A stretch of DNA of 64,000 nt from Ornithinimicrobium sp. INDO-MA30-4 (lineage in GTDB: Bacteria > Actinomycetota > Actinomycetes > Actinomycetales > Dermatophilaceae): contig NZ_CP091056.1 in NCBI RefSeq assembly GCF_021535045.1, forward strand, positions 2,108,001 to 2,172,000, read 5' to 3'. The notes under the pieces were generated by a model that saw only the letters and a program-made list of their open reading frames with translations, did not search any database and was not told the origin of the DNA. The position numbers and the translations under genes are program-made. Of this stretch, positions 1-11,577 are shown one piece after another (positions within the stretch are counted from its first letter, which is position 1; each line of letters opens with the position of its first letter).

Positions 1-514
1 CCGCGATGTCCTTGTCGCGGAAGAAGGCACCGTCGCAGGTGGCGCACCAGGACACTCCGTGCCCGGACAGACGCTGCTCATTGGGCAATCCAAGATCGCG
101 GTATGCCGAACCCATTGACAAGATGACAGAGCGAGCCAGGTGGGTGACGCCCTCGGCGTCCGTCACACGCTTGATGTCGCCCTCCAGCTCAACTGAAGTG
201 ACGTCTTCGCGCTCCAACTTGGCACCGAAGCGCTCGGCCTGAGCACGCATGGCGAGCATCAGGTCCGGGCCCATGATGCCGTCCGCAAAACCGGGGAAGT
301 TCTCGACGTCGGTGGTGTTCATCAAGGCGCCACCAGCGGTCACAGCGCCCTCAAACACAAGAGGCTCAAGGTTTGCTCGCGCCGCATACACCGCAGCGGT
401 GTAGCCGGAGGGGCCAGAGCCGATGATGATGACTTCGTGGACCTTGTCGTTGTCAACCTGCTCGGGGCTGCTGGTAGCAGCGGTGTCGAGCGAGATGCCA
501 CTGATGGCAGTCAT
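1..514 (-). CDS. trxB: Thioredoxin reductase, partial (3' end outside window)
   Basis: NADPH-dependent flavoprotein that reduces thioredoxin in the cytosol. The N-terminal FAD-binding motif [16 protein letters not shown] is visible at about residues 32-47. The redox-active CATCD (CxxC) motif lies near the window edge. The ATG at 514-512 is preceded by AGGAGAGACC, a good ribosome binding site. An N-terminal extension of about 25 residues precedes the Rossmann motif. The gene runs off position 1. Lying next to the sigM/anti-sigma pair is the usual actinobacterial arrangement. Confidence 0.95.
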   Translation of the reverse strand, partial: MTAISGISLDTAATSSPEQVDNDKVHEVIIIGSGPSGYTAAVYAARANLEPLVFEGAVTAGGALMNTTDVENFPGFADGIMGPDLMLAMRAQAERFGAKLEREDVTSVELEGDIKRVTDAEGVTHLARSVILSMGSAYRDLGLPNEQRLSGHGVSWCATCDGAFFRDKDIA

Positions 515-653
515 GTTCTGGGTCTCTCCTGAGGGCGCGAAAAGTATTGCAGTGGTATCAACCATGAGCACCACGTGCATGTTCCCGAGGCTCAGGCAGA
601 CAACCAGAACGAGGTTATCTCAGGTGCGGGCCAGGCTTGCTTTCACAAGTCGT

Positions 654-1475
654 TTAGCGCAGTGCGGTCAACGAAGATTTCAGGGTTGGTCTCGCCTTGG
701 AGGCATTGCTCGAGATGGCCCAAGCCTGCGAAACGCCTTCGCCTTGATCGCGGACAACAACGACGGCTGCATTGGCATCAAAGGTGGTGTAGACCAACGA
801 CCACTCGCCCGAGGCCAATTCTTCTCCGGTCGCGTCAATGCAGCCCAAGCGATCCGTCTGGGTCGGGTAGTTGCGAGGGCTGAGGACAAAGTAGTCAGCC
901 ACTGGCAACATGGCACTGACATCCTCGGCAAAGGTGTCTTCCTCGATAGTGACGCTCGAGTCAGCATACTGAATGGTCCCCAGCCCGTTGTTGGCCTCTG
1001 GGTCAAGGGCGGGTGCCGCGCTCTCGGCACCCTCTGCAGCGGCATCGCCGCCTGCAGCGTCGTTGTCGGCGAAGTTGCCCTCGTCGCTGGCGTTCGGCAC
1101 CACCTGGGGGCCAGAGTCTTCAGCAGCTGAGTTGCCATACAGCGCAGTGACGTCATAGTTGCTGCCCAGGACCTGGCTGACCACGAGGCCACCAATACCG
1201 GCAAAGGCGGCCACGCTAGCGGCGGCTACCAGGAGTGGGTGCACACGGCGCCTGCGGTGCTCAGCAAGGTCTGCGACCGGTGCCATGCACTCTAAGTTTG
1301 CCGGTGGCGCGACGGGGACCTGGCGCGAACGCTGAGCCTGCTCGGCGCGAAGGGCAGCGTCGATGCGCGCCTCAAGGCCTGCAGGCATAGCCCCCGGATC
1401 GGGCAGTGCGCGCAGGAGGTCGCGAACACCAGTGGGATCCGGCTCAGAGCCGTCGCCGCCTGTCGAGGGATTCAA
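654..1475 (-). CDS. Membrane-anchored anti-sigma factor (RsmA-like)
   Basis: A 273-residue protein with a short cytoplasmic N-terminal part (about residues 1-80), one membrane helix at about 82-104 (LLVAAASVAAFAGIGGLVV) and an acidic, Ala/Asp-rich extracytoplasmic part. Sequence similarity alone is weak. The call rests on this topology and on its place directly downstream of the sigM-type gene, where actinobacteria keep the cognate anti-sigma factor. It probably holds SigM inactive at the membrane. 111 bp separate it from sigM. I see no zinc-binding HxxxCxxC motif, as is common for the RsmA type. Confidence 0.72.
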   Translation of the reverse strand: MNPSTGGDGSEPDPTGVRDLLRALPDPGAMPAGLEARIDAALRAEQAQRSRQVPVAPPANLECMAPVADLAEHRRRRVHPLLVAAASVAAFAGIGGLVVSQVLGSNYDVTALYGNSAAEDSGPQVVPNASDEGNFADNDAAGGDAAAEGAESAAPALDPEANNGLGTIQYADSSVTIEEDTFAEDVSAMLPVADYFVLSPRNYPTQTDRLGCIDATGEELASGEWSLVYTTFDANAAVVVVRDQGEGVSQAWAISSNASKARPTLKSSLTALR

Positions 1476-1586
1476 GACCGGATCCTTTCTTGAGGCCGAG
1501 GTGCAAGGTCAAAGAGGTGGTGCTTGGGGACACCAGAGCAGAACACCTCACGCGAGTACGACGAGTGCCGACGCTGAGTGGTTCCA

Positions 1587-2132
1587 TCATGGTGAAAGTC
1601 CAAGATCTTGGGCGATCGCGGAACGTCCACGAGCGCAACGAGACTTGATCGTCCCTTGTGCCACGTCTAACGCAATCGCGGCCTCGGCCACGCTGAGGCC
1701 CTGCATATCAACCAAGATCAGCGCCAGGCGTTGGCCTTCGGGCAGCCGATCAAGAGCCGCTCGGATGTCCATCCGAACCTCAACGCTTTGGTGATAATCG
1801 CGCGTCTCCACGGGTTCGTGGTCGTCCAGGTTTGAGGTCGGCTTGATCTTACGAAGCCGGTCAAGACAAGCATTGACCACGATCCGGTGCAGCCAGGTCG
1901 TTGCCGGGGAGTCTCCTCGGAAGGAATCAGCGCGACGAAAAGCGTTGATAAAGCCATCCTGCACAGCGTCCGCAGCGATCTCGGGGTCGCGCGCAGTCCT
2001 CAACGCCACAGCCCACATACGGTCCTTGTGCCGTCGAAAGAGCTCTCCGAACGCTTCCTCATGCCCATCCTGATGGAGGCGCATCAGCTCCGCGTCGGAG
2101 GCTCCCGTCAACGAGACCATGGACGACATCAC
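1587..2132 (-). CDS. sigM: ECF RNA polymerase sigma factor, SigM type
   Basis: A 181-residue ECF sigma factor. Region 2 is seen as FGELFRRHKDRMWAVALR ... DAVQDGFINAFRRADSF. Region 4 is seen as LPEGQRLALILVDMQGLSVAE ... GTIKSRCARGR, the typical helix-turn-helix ending. The frame starts at a GTG (2132) that forms a GTGA overlap with the murJ stop, or at ATG 2129, so it is translationally coupled to murJ. The murJ-sigM-anti-sigma-trxB order is the standard actinobacterial one. In mycobacteria this sigma factor controls surface and oxidative-stress genes. The regulon here is unknown. Confidence 0.87.
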   Translation of the reverse strand: MMSSMVSLTGASDAELMRLHQDGHEEAFGELFRRHKDRMWAVALRTARDPEIAADAVQDGFINAFRRADSFRGDSPATTWLHRIVVNACLDRLRKIKPTSNLDDHEPVETRDYHQSVEVRMDIRAALDRLPEGQRLALILVDMQGLSVAEAAIALDVAQGTIKSRCARGRSAIAQDLGLSP

Positions 2133-5100
2133 TGCACAGTGACCTCAGACACGTAGACGATCTCACCGCTAGGACCGGCCCAAGCACGGTCGAACCAGAT
2201 CAAGACGTACTGGCCACTCACTGGCTCATCGGCCTCAACCGTTGTGTCGCCGGAAGCATCGTCCAGGATGCCGATCAAAGTCCCGTCTTCACGGTTGACC
2301 TCATCGGTCACGTAGACCTCAATGCCGTAGTCGCCCTCGGGGAAGTCAATGTTGACCGAGGAGACGTCTTGACTCTCGCCCAGGTCAATGGCCAGGCCAA
2401 CACCACTCTTCAGGTTGCCCCAGTCGGCAGCCAAGTAGGTGTGGCTGTTCCAAGCCGTCGTGGTGTCACCGTCGACGGCGAGATCGACAATGTCGTTGCG
2501 CTCGTCGTTGTCACCCTCAGGGTCGTATGACGTAACGCCGACAATGTCGATCGGCTCCGGCTCGGCGTCAGTTTCGGCAGCAGTCGTCTCCTCCGCGGGC
2601 TCCTCGTCAGGCTCGGCGCTCGCAGCAGCCGTGTCAGTGGCGTTGTCGGAAGGCTCATCATCGGAGCCAGCGATCAGGCCGCGGATGAGGCCAAACACGA
2701 CGATCATCACGACGATCAGGATCGCTGCAATAAGTGCAAGAACCAATCCCGACTTCTTGCGGTCATCGGTGGGCTCTTCACTACCCAACGCACTCAGGCC
2801 GGTGACATCGTTGCCGTCATAGTCCTCCGAGTCGTCGACCGCGCCACCAGCGGAGTCATAGTCGCCGTTCTGGTCGGCAGACGAGGCATCGACTGAATCG
2901 GCCGACTGTGCAGCGGCGCTATCGCTGGCGGCCACGGCGCCAACACCGGCGGACCCTGCAGTTCCAGCAACCGCTCCACCAGCCATAGCGCGATGGTTGC
3001 CGTCGCCATCAGATCCAGACTCGTCAGCGGACGATGACTCAGTCTCGTGCTCGGCGGCTTTGGCCGCCTGAGCGTCTTCCATCGACACTGGCGCCACCAC
3101 GATGGTGTGGTCTTCTGAGTCTTCGTCGCCAGCTGGCACGGCTCCCCAGCCTTGCGGTGGGAGGGCTTCGCCTACCCCAGCCACAACGTCGGAGGGCCAC
3201 GGGCCGATTTGGTGAGCCAACGCGCCGGGCGTCTTGGGCAGTTGCTCCGCTCGCACCTCGGAGCCGAAGGCGGCTCGACACAGAGCATCCAGGTCTCCCG
3301 GGATGCCGCCAGCGATCTCCGACGGGCTGCGCAGCGAGTTGTCAGCAAGTGGCTCAGCCGGGGTCAACCCTTCAATCTCTTCACCTGGCCACTGACCAGT
3401 GAGCCCGGTGTAGAGCAAAGCGATCAAGTCATTGGTGTCGGTCTGAGAGGCCTCAATAGCTGAGACATCCTCGGCCTGTTCAATCGCAGCAGCAACGCCG
3501 ACACCCGAGACCTTGATGCTGCCGTCTCCGGTGCGCAGCACGGCGTAGGGGTTCAAGTACAGGTGATGCAGGCCGCGACGGCGTGCGGACTCCAGCGCGG
3601 AGGCGGCTTCACCGACGACGCGTCGGGCCTCTTCAGGGGGCAGCGGTGCTTCGGCAACGAGGGTCGACAGCGCGGCAGCGTCGGTCAGGCCCTCTTCAAC
3701 GATGTAGCAAATGTCGTTTTCGATGCCGACATCAAGCACGCGCACGAGTCGAGGATCATCGACGGCTGCGGTGCGACGAGCACCGTCCAACACCGACTGC
3801 GCCATCTCTTCGAACTCACCGGTGGCGGGCAAGACGGTAATAGCGACCAACCGGTCCAACGTCTGATCGTTGGCCGACCAGTAGTGGAGCGAGTCGTCAC
3901 GTTGCGCGAGCAGGTCCTCCAGGACGTAGCGTTCCCCTAGAACCGTGCCTGTGTCGATGCCGTGCACCCGTGACTCCTCTCGTAGGCGTGTGGAAACCTC
4001 TTTCGGCCTCCACACTAGTGGGACAGTGCCGGTATCCGAGTCCGGCGTGGCGGGCACAAAGGGCACATCTTGGCCCGCGCCGCCGTAACTGGCGATTCCG
4101 CCAGTCGGATTGACGATCCCGTACTCCCCACCAAACTCGGGTTCGCCGTCAAAGTCTTCGCCGTCAAAGTCTTCGCCGTCCGGGTCAACACCGTCATCCT
4201 TGGCGCCGGTTTCGGTGTCTGAGCCTGGTGTCGGTCGGTCGCTGAGGCGCGAACTGGGTCGCGCGCCGGGCCCGTCTAAGACGGGCCTGGGCAAGTTGAT
4301 GGTGTCGTCGTTGTGCTCTGGCTCGCCTGCTGGTGAGTCGTCTTCGGCCTCGATGAGCTCTTGTTCGACAGCAGCATCAGGGGTATGCCGTCCGCTCCCG
4401 GCCGCCGGCATCTTCACCTTGCGTCCGCCGGGCAGCCGCCGCAGGAACGGCCCAAGCACCTCGGATAGCTCGCGCACCCCGAGGCGGTGGGCCAGCACGC
4501 CATACAAGAGCATGAAGAGGGTGCCACCGATGGCCAGGATCACCAGGTTGGCAAACTTGGGCGGCATCACATCATCGAGCAGACGCATGCCAAAGATAGT
4601 GAAGAGAAGCAGCGGAACGACGGCGATCAACGACGCTGAGACAGCACCGACGTAGGTGCTGCGCACGCCCGGCAACGGTGGATCGTCCATCCGACGGCGC
4701 ACCCAGATGACGGCGAAGATCGCGGCCACGGTCTGCCCCAGCGATTGGCCAAGACCAACCATGACGGCGGTGAACTGCGGCGGCAGCAGCAGCGCGACGC
4801 CCAGCATCACGGACATCACGCTAGTGATCATGATCTGCAACATGAAGGGCGGTTTGCCCTCCTGATAAGCATGGAAGATGCGCTGTGAGAGCAGATAAAT
4901 GCTGTAGGGCACCAGGCCAATGACGAGGACTCGCAAAATGTCGCCGACGGCTCGGGTGTCGCGCAGGTCGCTAAACAGCAGCAGCAGACTGCTCAATTGC
5001 GGCGCCAAGACGACGAGTGCCACAGAGATTGGCACCATCGCGGTGGCGAGCAGCCTCAGGCCGTGTGCGTACTGCCGAGCTAGCGACGCCTTGTCATCGG

Positions 5101-6079
5101 CTGCGGCCGCGCGGAGAGCGCTGGGAACATCGCGGTGAGCAGCGATGTCGCGACCAACGAGTGCGGCAGGATGAACATCAAGAACGCGAAGTCGTAGGCA
5201 CCGCGACCTGGCACGGGCATGCCATCTTGTTGCGCGCTGCTGGCGACGGCGTTCATCAAGTTGGTGGAGGCCAGCAGACCCAATTGCGAGATGCCAATGA
5301 TGGCCAGGGTCCATAGCGCCATATTTGAGGCCGCACCCAAGCCAACCCCACGGAAACCCCAGCGCGGGCGATAGCGGAAGCCACTCATGACGACTGGCGG
5401 GATGAGCACCAGTGCCTGGCACACGACACCCAGTGTTGCGGTGCCAGCCAGCCACCAGGTCATCTCCCGGTCCACTCTCCAGCCGTAAGCCCTTCGCCAA
5501 ACTTGGCGATAAAAATGCCCAGGCCAGCAATCGACACCACGTTGTTGATCACGGGTGCCCACATAAACCAGCCAAACTTCTCCTGAGCGTTCAGCACCTG
5601 GCCGAGCACCGAATACAGGCCATAGAAGAAGACTTGAGGCAGGCAAAGATAGGCAAAGGCGACGGCTAGAGCTAATTGGTCGCCGTCCCACCTCAGGGCA
5701 TACAGCTTGGTGACCCAATAGGCCCCAGCGGTCACGATGATGGTGACACCCAGGAGGGCAGCCAGCGTCAGCGTGATCAATCGATCGGTGAGATCTCGCC
5801 CTTGTCTTCGCGGGCGAGGGACCGGGTGATCTGTGGGACAAAGACGGTGTTGAGAATGCCGCCAGCCAGCAAGATGTAGATCGTGTTGGGCAGCGTGTTG
5901 GCCGTCGTCCAGGCATCAATCAGCAACCCAGTGGCACCCAAGATGCCAGCCAGCATGGCTGTCCGGACCAGCCCCAAGATGCGCGAAACGAGGGTGCCAG
6001 AGGCCATCAAGGCACTGGCACGCCCCAACGCGGCGGTGCTGTTGCCGGCTGTTGAGGGCTGTTCGTTGGCCTGCGTCAC
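2129..6079 (-). CDS. murJ: Lipid II flippase MurJ with C-terminal pseudokinase and discoidin-like domain (frameshifted)
   Basis: About 1316 residues once three single-base frameshifts (near 5780, 5465 and 5120) are bridged. The N-terminal about 520 residues are the multi-helix MurJ/MviN flippase core, starting LGRASALMASGTLVSRILG. A long acidic linker follows, with a direct GEDFD GEDFD repeat (about 4140-4185). Next comes a kinase-like domain (GTVLGERYVLEDLLA ... LVAITVLP) that lacks a recognisable HRD/DFG catalytic set, so it is a pseudokinase. A single helix (LVLALIAAILIVVMIVVFGL) leads to a C-terminal F5/8-type ligand-binding domain ending at the sigM overlap. This matches mycobacterial MviN, whose pseudokinase binds the FHA protein FhaA. 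The frameshifts are probably sequencing errors, because the translation continues seamlessly across them. Confidence 0.92.
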
Positions 6080-8413
6080 GCAGAATCCTTGGGTTGATCG
6101 GTCGGGGCCTCAGGCGAATCTAGTGCCTTAGCCGCGGATGTGTCCCCTTGATCGGAGTCATCAAAGCGCTTCGGGCGCCTGCCAAGTCGAGCCAGACCCA
6201 AGATGAGGATGCCGCCACCGAGGATGCCGAGCACCCAATAGATCCAGTCGCCAGTCGGCTGCACCCGCACCGAGATCGTCTCTTCGCTGCCCAGCACGGT
6301 GCCGCGCGGTGTGCTCAAGAATGCGTTGATCGGGACCTGTCCGCCAGCAATGGCTTCGGCGCGGAAGTGGACGCTGGCTCGACTGTTGGCGCCAATCGAC
6401 AGCGGCTCGGTCGGTTCTTCCAGGATCCGCAGTCGTCCGTTCCCTGGGTTGAGCGTGAGGTTGAGGTTCTGCAGGTCCACAGGCAAGTCGTTGGTGATGG
6501 TGACTTGGATCTGGCCTTCATCGGCGAGGAAGTTCACTGTCGTGGGTGTGATCGAGACACCGGTCAGCACCTCATCAACCTGGCTTTCGACATCCGAGAG
6601 CGGTGCCATCCACTGGCTGCTGTCTTGCCGCCATCGTGTCGAATACAGGCTGTCGAGCACTGGCCCCCAACGGGAGGCGCTAGAGGTCGCCGGCAATACC
6701 TCGGCGACGTCGGCGCTTTGATCGCGCAGCGTCTCGATCTGCTCGATGCCTTCGGCGCTCAACGGACTAGCCTGCGGCATGGGGTATGCCGTGACGTCGC
6801 CGGGTGACTGCGGGGACAGTGGCTCTCCGGTCAACTCGCTGGCCGGAGCATCAACCATCAACGACTCCGCGTCGACGGTGCTCACCCAGCCAGCCTCGAC
6901 AAAGGCCTCACTCAAGGAGGTCATGGTGGCGCCGGAGACTTCGCTGCCCCGCGGTGGGGTGATCACCAGGAGTGCTCGGCGCCCGGGGATCGCTGATAGC
7001 GGGCCATCGTCTGAGCGAGCGTCTGCTGGATGGCATCTCCATCAGTGTCCGCGGTCATGTCCTGGCTCAGCAGGCCAGCCACGGCGGTGTCGTAAGCCAA
7101 GAGTTTCGTCGGCTCGCCATCAACGGCGACTGTGCTCACACCGGCGTCTTTGGAGTTAGCGACCGCTTCGGAGGGCACCAAAACGCTGGGCGTCTGGGCC
7201 GTTGGCCAGATAGCGGAGAGATCAGCAAGATCCTCCGTGGCTACCTGGGACCACTGCGGGAAGGCAATGTCGTGGCGGCCGGCATCGATGATGTCGCTGC
7301 CTACTCTGGAGCCGGACGCGCGTCGCTCGGTGAGCAGGTGATCGACCAAGTCAGCGTCGGCGTCGAGGTCAAGCAAAGCAGCAACATCCGGATCAGCGGT
7401 TGGCAAGAACCACAGCCGGTCGGAGCCGACGTCCGCTAACTCTTGATAAAACTCCAGCTCAGCGCGCTGTAGCTCAGTGATGTTGAGTGCATTGAGGCCA
7501 TCTCCGGGGGTGGGCTCAACCGCGGGTGGCTCGGGGGTTGGCAGGGTCGGGCCAGGGACCAAAGTCTCGGCTGCCTCATCACTGTTGCCACCCTCGGTTG
7601 ATGCGCTCGCATCGTCGCCAGATCCGGCGTCGCTGCTTGGCTCGGGGCCCAGAGTAATGACATCGGTGGGCAGTGGCATCGGCAGTTGTTCAGCCGGTGC
7701 ATCCAACGAACCCACCGGCGCCAACGGCAGCAACAACGCTGGGTCAATCAAAAGGTGGCGTCTTCGTCGGACAGCGCGGACACCCACGAACGCGTCGGCC
7801 CGTCGTCGGCCAACGTGTCCAGCCACGCCTGCGTCCTGGTGTCAACGTCCCCGCTGAGCAGCTCGGGCTCGGCTGGCACCGTCAACGGGACCACCCAAGA
7901 GACCTGGACCGGCTCGTCGGCGGGCTCAGCGTCATACCAAGGCAGGACGGTGCGCATCTGACCGCTGGTGGCGCCGGATTGATTGGACGCGCTGATCCGC
8001 AAGGGCAAAGTGCCAAAGTTAAAGCCGGGGTTGATTTGATCAGGGTCGATGGTGATCGACAGGTCCAAGGAGTTGCCCGGTGCCAGCTCAGCGTTGGTGT
8101 TATCGGTCCCGAGGGTGATGGGTGTAGAGATCGCCTCTGCGCCCACCGACCATTCTTCGATGCGCTCGACCGTGTCCAGCCCGACGTTGGCCATGCTGAC
8201 ATCAACCGAATCCAGCATCACGACGTCGGTGCCGACGTTGCGCACCGCTCCCGTGACCGTGATGGACTCGCCCGGTTGAGCGACCGCGGGGGTCACGGCA
8301 TCCAGGGTGATGGCCAGCGCTCGCGGGTCCTCCGGTTGGGTGGGCAGCGCGGCGGCGGGGCTCACCTCGAGACCGAGAGTAGAGAGGGCAAACGCGGCGA
8401 GCGGCAAGGCCAC
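6076..8413 (-). CDS. DUF6049 family secreted membrane-anchored protein (frameshifted)
   Basis: Three frames join into one protein of about 780 residues. It has an N-terminal signal-like helix (ALPLAAFALSTLGLEV), a beta-sandwich region (ITVTGAVRNVGTDVV), a long extracytoplasmic body and a C-terminal anchor (IYWVLGILGGGILILGLA) followed by a basic and acidic tail. Frame changes lie near 7770 and 6965. The GTG at 8413 is the first plausible start. It overlaps murJ by four bases. This family always sits between the NUDIX gene and murJ in actinobacteria and is presumed to act in envelope assembly. No catalytic motif is visible. Confidence 0.78.
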
Positions 8414-8462
8414 CCAGCGGAAGGGGTGCGATGAAGTGAAGGCACGGAAAGGGCGCCTGGCG

Positions 8463-8945
8463 TTAGGCGGTGCCGGCGAGCCGCTGCCACGCCACGCGGG
8501 CGATACGTCGCTCGTTGGGGAAGGTCAGGGTGCGATGCACTTCATCTAACGGAGCCCAGGCAGCATCGATGGCCTCGTGATCAGGGTCTTCTTCGATGGT
8601 GAGTCGTCCGCCGGTGCGCTCAAGAAGGTAGTGATAGACCATTTTGTGTATGCGGTGGCTCGGGGTGGAGAACCAATACTCAACTATCCCCAGGTCAATC
8701 AAGACGCGGCCCTTGATGCCGGTCTCCTCAGCAACCTCGCGCTCAGCCGTCTGCACCAGGGTCTCGCCAGCCTCAACGTGGCCCTTGGGCAGGCACCACT
8801 CGACGCGGCCACTGCGGTTGCGGCGGGCAATGATCGCGATCCGAGCGCGGCCCTCGTGCACGTCGACAACCACGCCACCAGCAGAGGTTTCGCGCACTGC
8901 GGGCAACCTTCGCTCAGGGCGCGTGGGTCGCGGCAGGGTGGTCAT
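8463..8945 (-). CDS. NUDIX hydrolase (MutT4-like)
   Basis: A 160-residue protein with a full Nudix box, GHVEAGETLVQTAEREVAEE followed by TG, covering the GX5EX7REUXEEXG signature. An upstream strand pair reads AGGVVVDVHEGRARIAII. It hydrolyses a nucleoside diphosphate linked to another moiety; the substrate cannot be read from sequence. It is divergent from cca, with a 72-bp gap that must hold both promoters. The cca/NUDIX/DUF6049/murJ order is conserved in actinobacteria. Confidence 0.9.
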   Translation of the reverse strand: MTTLPRPTRPERRLPAVRETSAGGVVVDVHEGRARIAIIARRNRSGRVEWCLPKGHVEAGETLVQTAEREVAEETGIKGRVLIDLGIVEYWFSTPSHRIHKMVYHYLLERTGGRLTIEEDPDHEAIDAAWAPLDEVHRTLTFPNERRIARVAWQRLAGTA

Positions 8946-9017
8946 GGGGTCACTCTAGCCAGCCCAACCGAGTAATTGCTGAGTTGGTGTCGCTAGCGGC
9001 GCGTAGTCTGGTCTCTT

Positions 9018-10489
9018 GTGTCAAAGTCTGAACCCGCTCCCGAACTCCTAGCCCAGGCCGTGCGTCACCTTCAACCGGTGACGCCATTGCTGGTTGAGGT
9101 TGGCCAACTCTTTGCTGACGCTGGGCACGAACTGGCGCTGGTGGGTGGCCCCGTCCGCGATGCGTTCTTGGGTCGCACCTCACCCGATCTGGATTTCACC
9201 TGCTCCGCGCCTCCGGAGGAGATCGAGTCAACGTTGGCAGGTTGGGCGGACACCACCTGGGATGTCGGCCGTGAATTTGGCACCATCGGAGCCCGCCGCG
9301 GCGAGCACACGCTTGAGATCACGACCTACCGCGCCGATGCCTACGAGGAAGACTCCCGTAAGCCCATCGTGGCGTTTGGTGACAAGCTCACCGAAGACTT
9401 GGTGCGCCGCGACTTCACGATGAATGCGATGGCTCTGCGCTTGCCGCAGTTGGAGTTTGTTGACCCGCACGGGGGCCTCGACGACCTGGCGCACGAACTC
9501 CTGGTGACGCCGCACGCTCCTGAGATCTCCTTCTCCGATGATCCGTTGCGAATGATGCGGGCGGCTCGGTTTGTTTCTCAATTGGACGTGCGAGTGGCTC
9601 CGGATGTCGCCGGAGCGATGACGCAAATGGCCGACCGGATCGGCATCGTCTCGGCTGAACGAGTGCGCGATGAGATCAACAAACTGCTGCTGGGTGCCCA
9701 CCCGCGAGCAGGTTTGGAGGTCTTGGTCGACACCGGCCTGGCCGAGCACGTGCTGCCTGAGTTGCCCGCCTTGAAGTTAGAGGTCGACGAGCACCACCGG
9801 CACAAGGACGTCTATGACCACTCCTTGATCGTGTTGGAGCAGGCCATTGATCTGGAAGATGAGCCCGGAGCGACAGGTGAAGACGTCGTCGTAGGCCCAG
9901 ACCTGACGTTGCGGTTGGCAGCGTTGTTGCACGACATCGGCAAGCCAGCCACTCGCCGGTTTGAGTCCGGTGGCGGAGTGAGTTTCCACCACCACGAAGT
10001 CGTCGGCGCCAATTGGTCCGCAAGCGGCTACGTGCCCTGCGTTATGACAAAGAAACCATCGCTTCGGTGTCGCGACTCGTGGAATTGCACTTGCGCTTTC
10101 ACGGGTATGGCTCGGGGGCCTGGACCGACTCGGCTGTGCGGCGCTACATCACCGACGCTGGGCCGCTCCTGGGGCGGCTGCACAAGCTAACTCGATCAGA
10201 CTGCACCACTCGCAACCGGCGCAAGGCCACCATGTTGGCGGCGACCTATGACGACCTTGAGCAGCGGATCAATCAACTTCGCGAGCTGGAAGAGTTCAAG
10301 GCGATCCGTCCTGAGCTAAACGGCAATGAGATAGCTGAGATCTTGGGTATCTCGCCGGGGCCAGTGTTGGGGCGTGCCTACAAGCACCTTTTGGCGATGC
10401 GGCTAGACCAGGGGCCGACGGGTCGCGATGTGGCGGAGGCCGAACTTCGTCGGTGGTGGGCTGAGCAGCCGGAGAACTTGACGGGTTGA
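9018..10489 (+). CDS. cca: CCA tRNA nucleotidyltransferase (one frameshift)
   Basis: Adds or repairs the 3' CCA end of tRNA. The N-terminal polymerase-beta-type catalytic motif is LVGGPVRDAFLGRTSPDLDF (GGxVRD and DxD). The RRDFTMNAMAL motif follows, then a C-terminal HD domain with LLHDIGKPATRRF and HHHEVVGA. Around 10010 the frame shifts by one base. The second part (MVRKRLRALRYDKETI ...) completes the HD domain, for about 490 residues in total. The start is GTG 9018. Because the gene is housekeeping, the frameshift is most likely an assembly error. Confidence 0.93.
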
Positions 10490-10577
10490 CCAGCGACCTC
10501 GCCGTGGTCGTGTTTGCCGTCCGCGGTGGTCTTCAACCTTCTCCTACTGGCCTTGCCGCTGATGGCAGACTAAAGCC

Positions 10578-11577
10578 ATGGATGCAGTCAGAGTGCACGC
10601 CCACGGTGGCCCGGAAGTCTTGCAGGTTGAAGAGATCGCTGAACCGGTTTGCGGGCCTGGCGAGTTGTTGATTGAAGCCGTAGCGACGGGAGTGAACTTC
10701 ATTGATATCTATCAGCGCACCGGGGCATACCCGATGGATTTGCCGTATGTCGTTGGCTCCGAAGGCGCGGGCACCGTCATCGCAGTGGGGAAGTCAGCGA
10801 GGACGCCGTGTCGTCCGATCAATGGGCCGTCGGCGACCGAGTGGCCTGGGCGATGGTTGGTGGGACCGGGGCAGCACAAGTGGTGACCGTGCCTGGTGGC
10901 CGCGCTGTGCGCATACCGCAGGGTGTGTCGTTTGAGCAGGCTGCGGCCGTCATGTTGCAAGGGATGACGGCACACTATTTGGCGGAGTCGACCTTTGTCG
11001 CGCGCGAGGGGCATATCGCCTTGGTTCATGCGGCTGCTGGTGGCGTGGGGTTGTTGTTGACGCAGTGGCTCAGCGCCAAGGGTGTTCGGGTGATTGGAAC
11101 TGCTTCAACCAAGGACAAGGCCGGCCTAGCGATGGGCGCTGGGGCTGATGCTGTGGTGCTCTATCGCGACGAAGACCTGATCGATCGGGTTCGCGAATTG
11201 ACCGACGGGGTCGGTGTGGACGTTGTGTATGACGGCATCGGCAAGGACACTTTCGCTGCGGGACTGGAGTTGTTGAAGCCGCGCGGGACGATGGCGCTCT
11301 TTGGTGCGGCCAGTGGCGCGGTGCCCCGTTGGACCCCCAAGTGCTGAACGCCAAGGGATCGCTGTTCTTAACCCGACCCAGCCTGGCGCACTATGTGGCC
11401 GATCGCGAAGAGTTGCAGTGGCGGGCGGGCGAAGTGCTGGCGGCGGTCGCGAGTGGCACGCTCGATGTCCGTATTGGTCAGCGCTATGCCCTTAGTGAAT
11501 TGGGCCAAGCCCACCGGGATCTAGAGGCCGGTCGGACCACTGGCAAGAGCATTCTGGTGATCGCGGGCGAAGAGTGA
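10578..11577 (+). CDS. Zinc-less quinone oxidoreductase (MDR family, two frameshifts)
   Basis: About 332 residues in three frames. It opens MDAVRVHAHGGPEVLQVEEI, the usual QOR start. The NADPH-binding motif is HAAAGGVGLLLTQWLSAKG (AxxGGVG), and the conserved GTxxxxxK stretch GTASTKDKAGLAMGAGAD follows. No catalytic zinc cysteines are present, as expected for NADPH:quinone reductases (QorA type). Frame changes fall near 10795 and 11330. The stop overlaps the next gene as GTGA, so the two are probably co-transcribed. Confidence 0.89.

Noticed and set aside
10000-10030. Programmed frameshift in cca
   Set aside because: No slippery heptamer or downstream structure is evident, and similar one-base breaks occur in many unrelated genes, which points to sequence errors.
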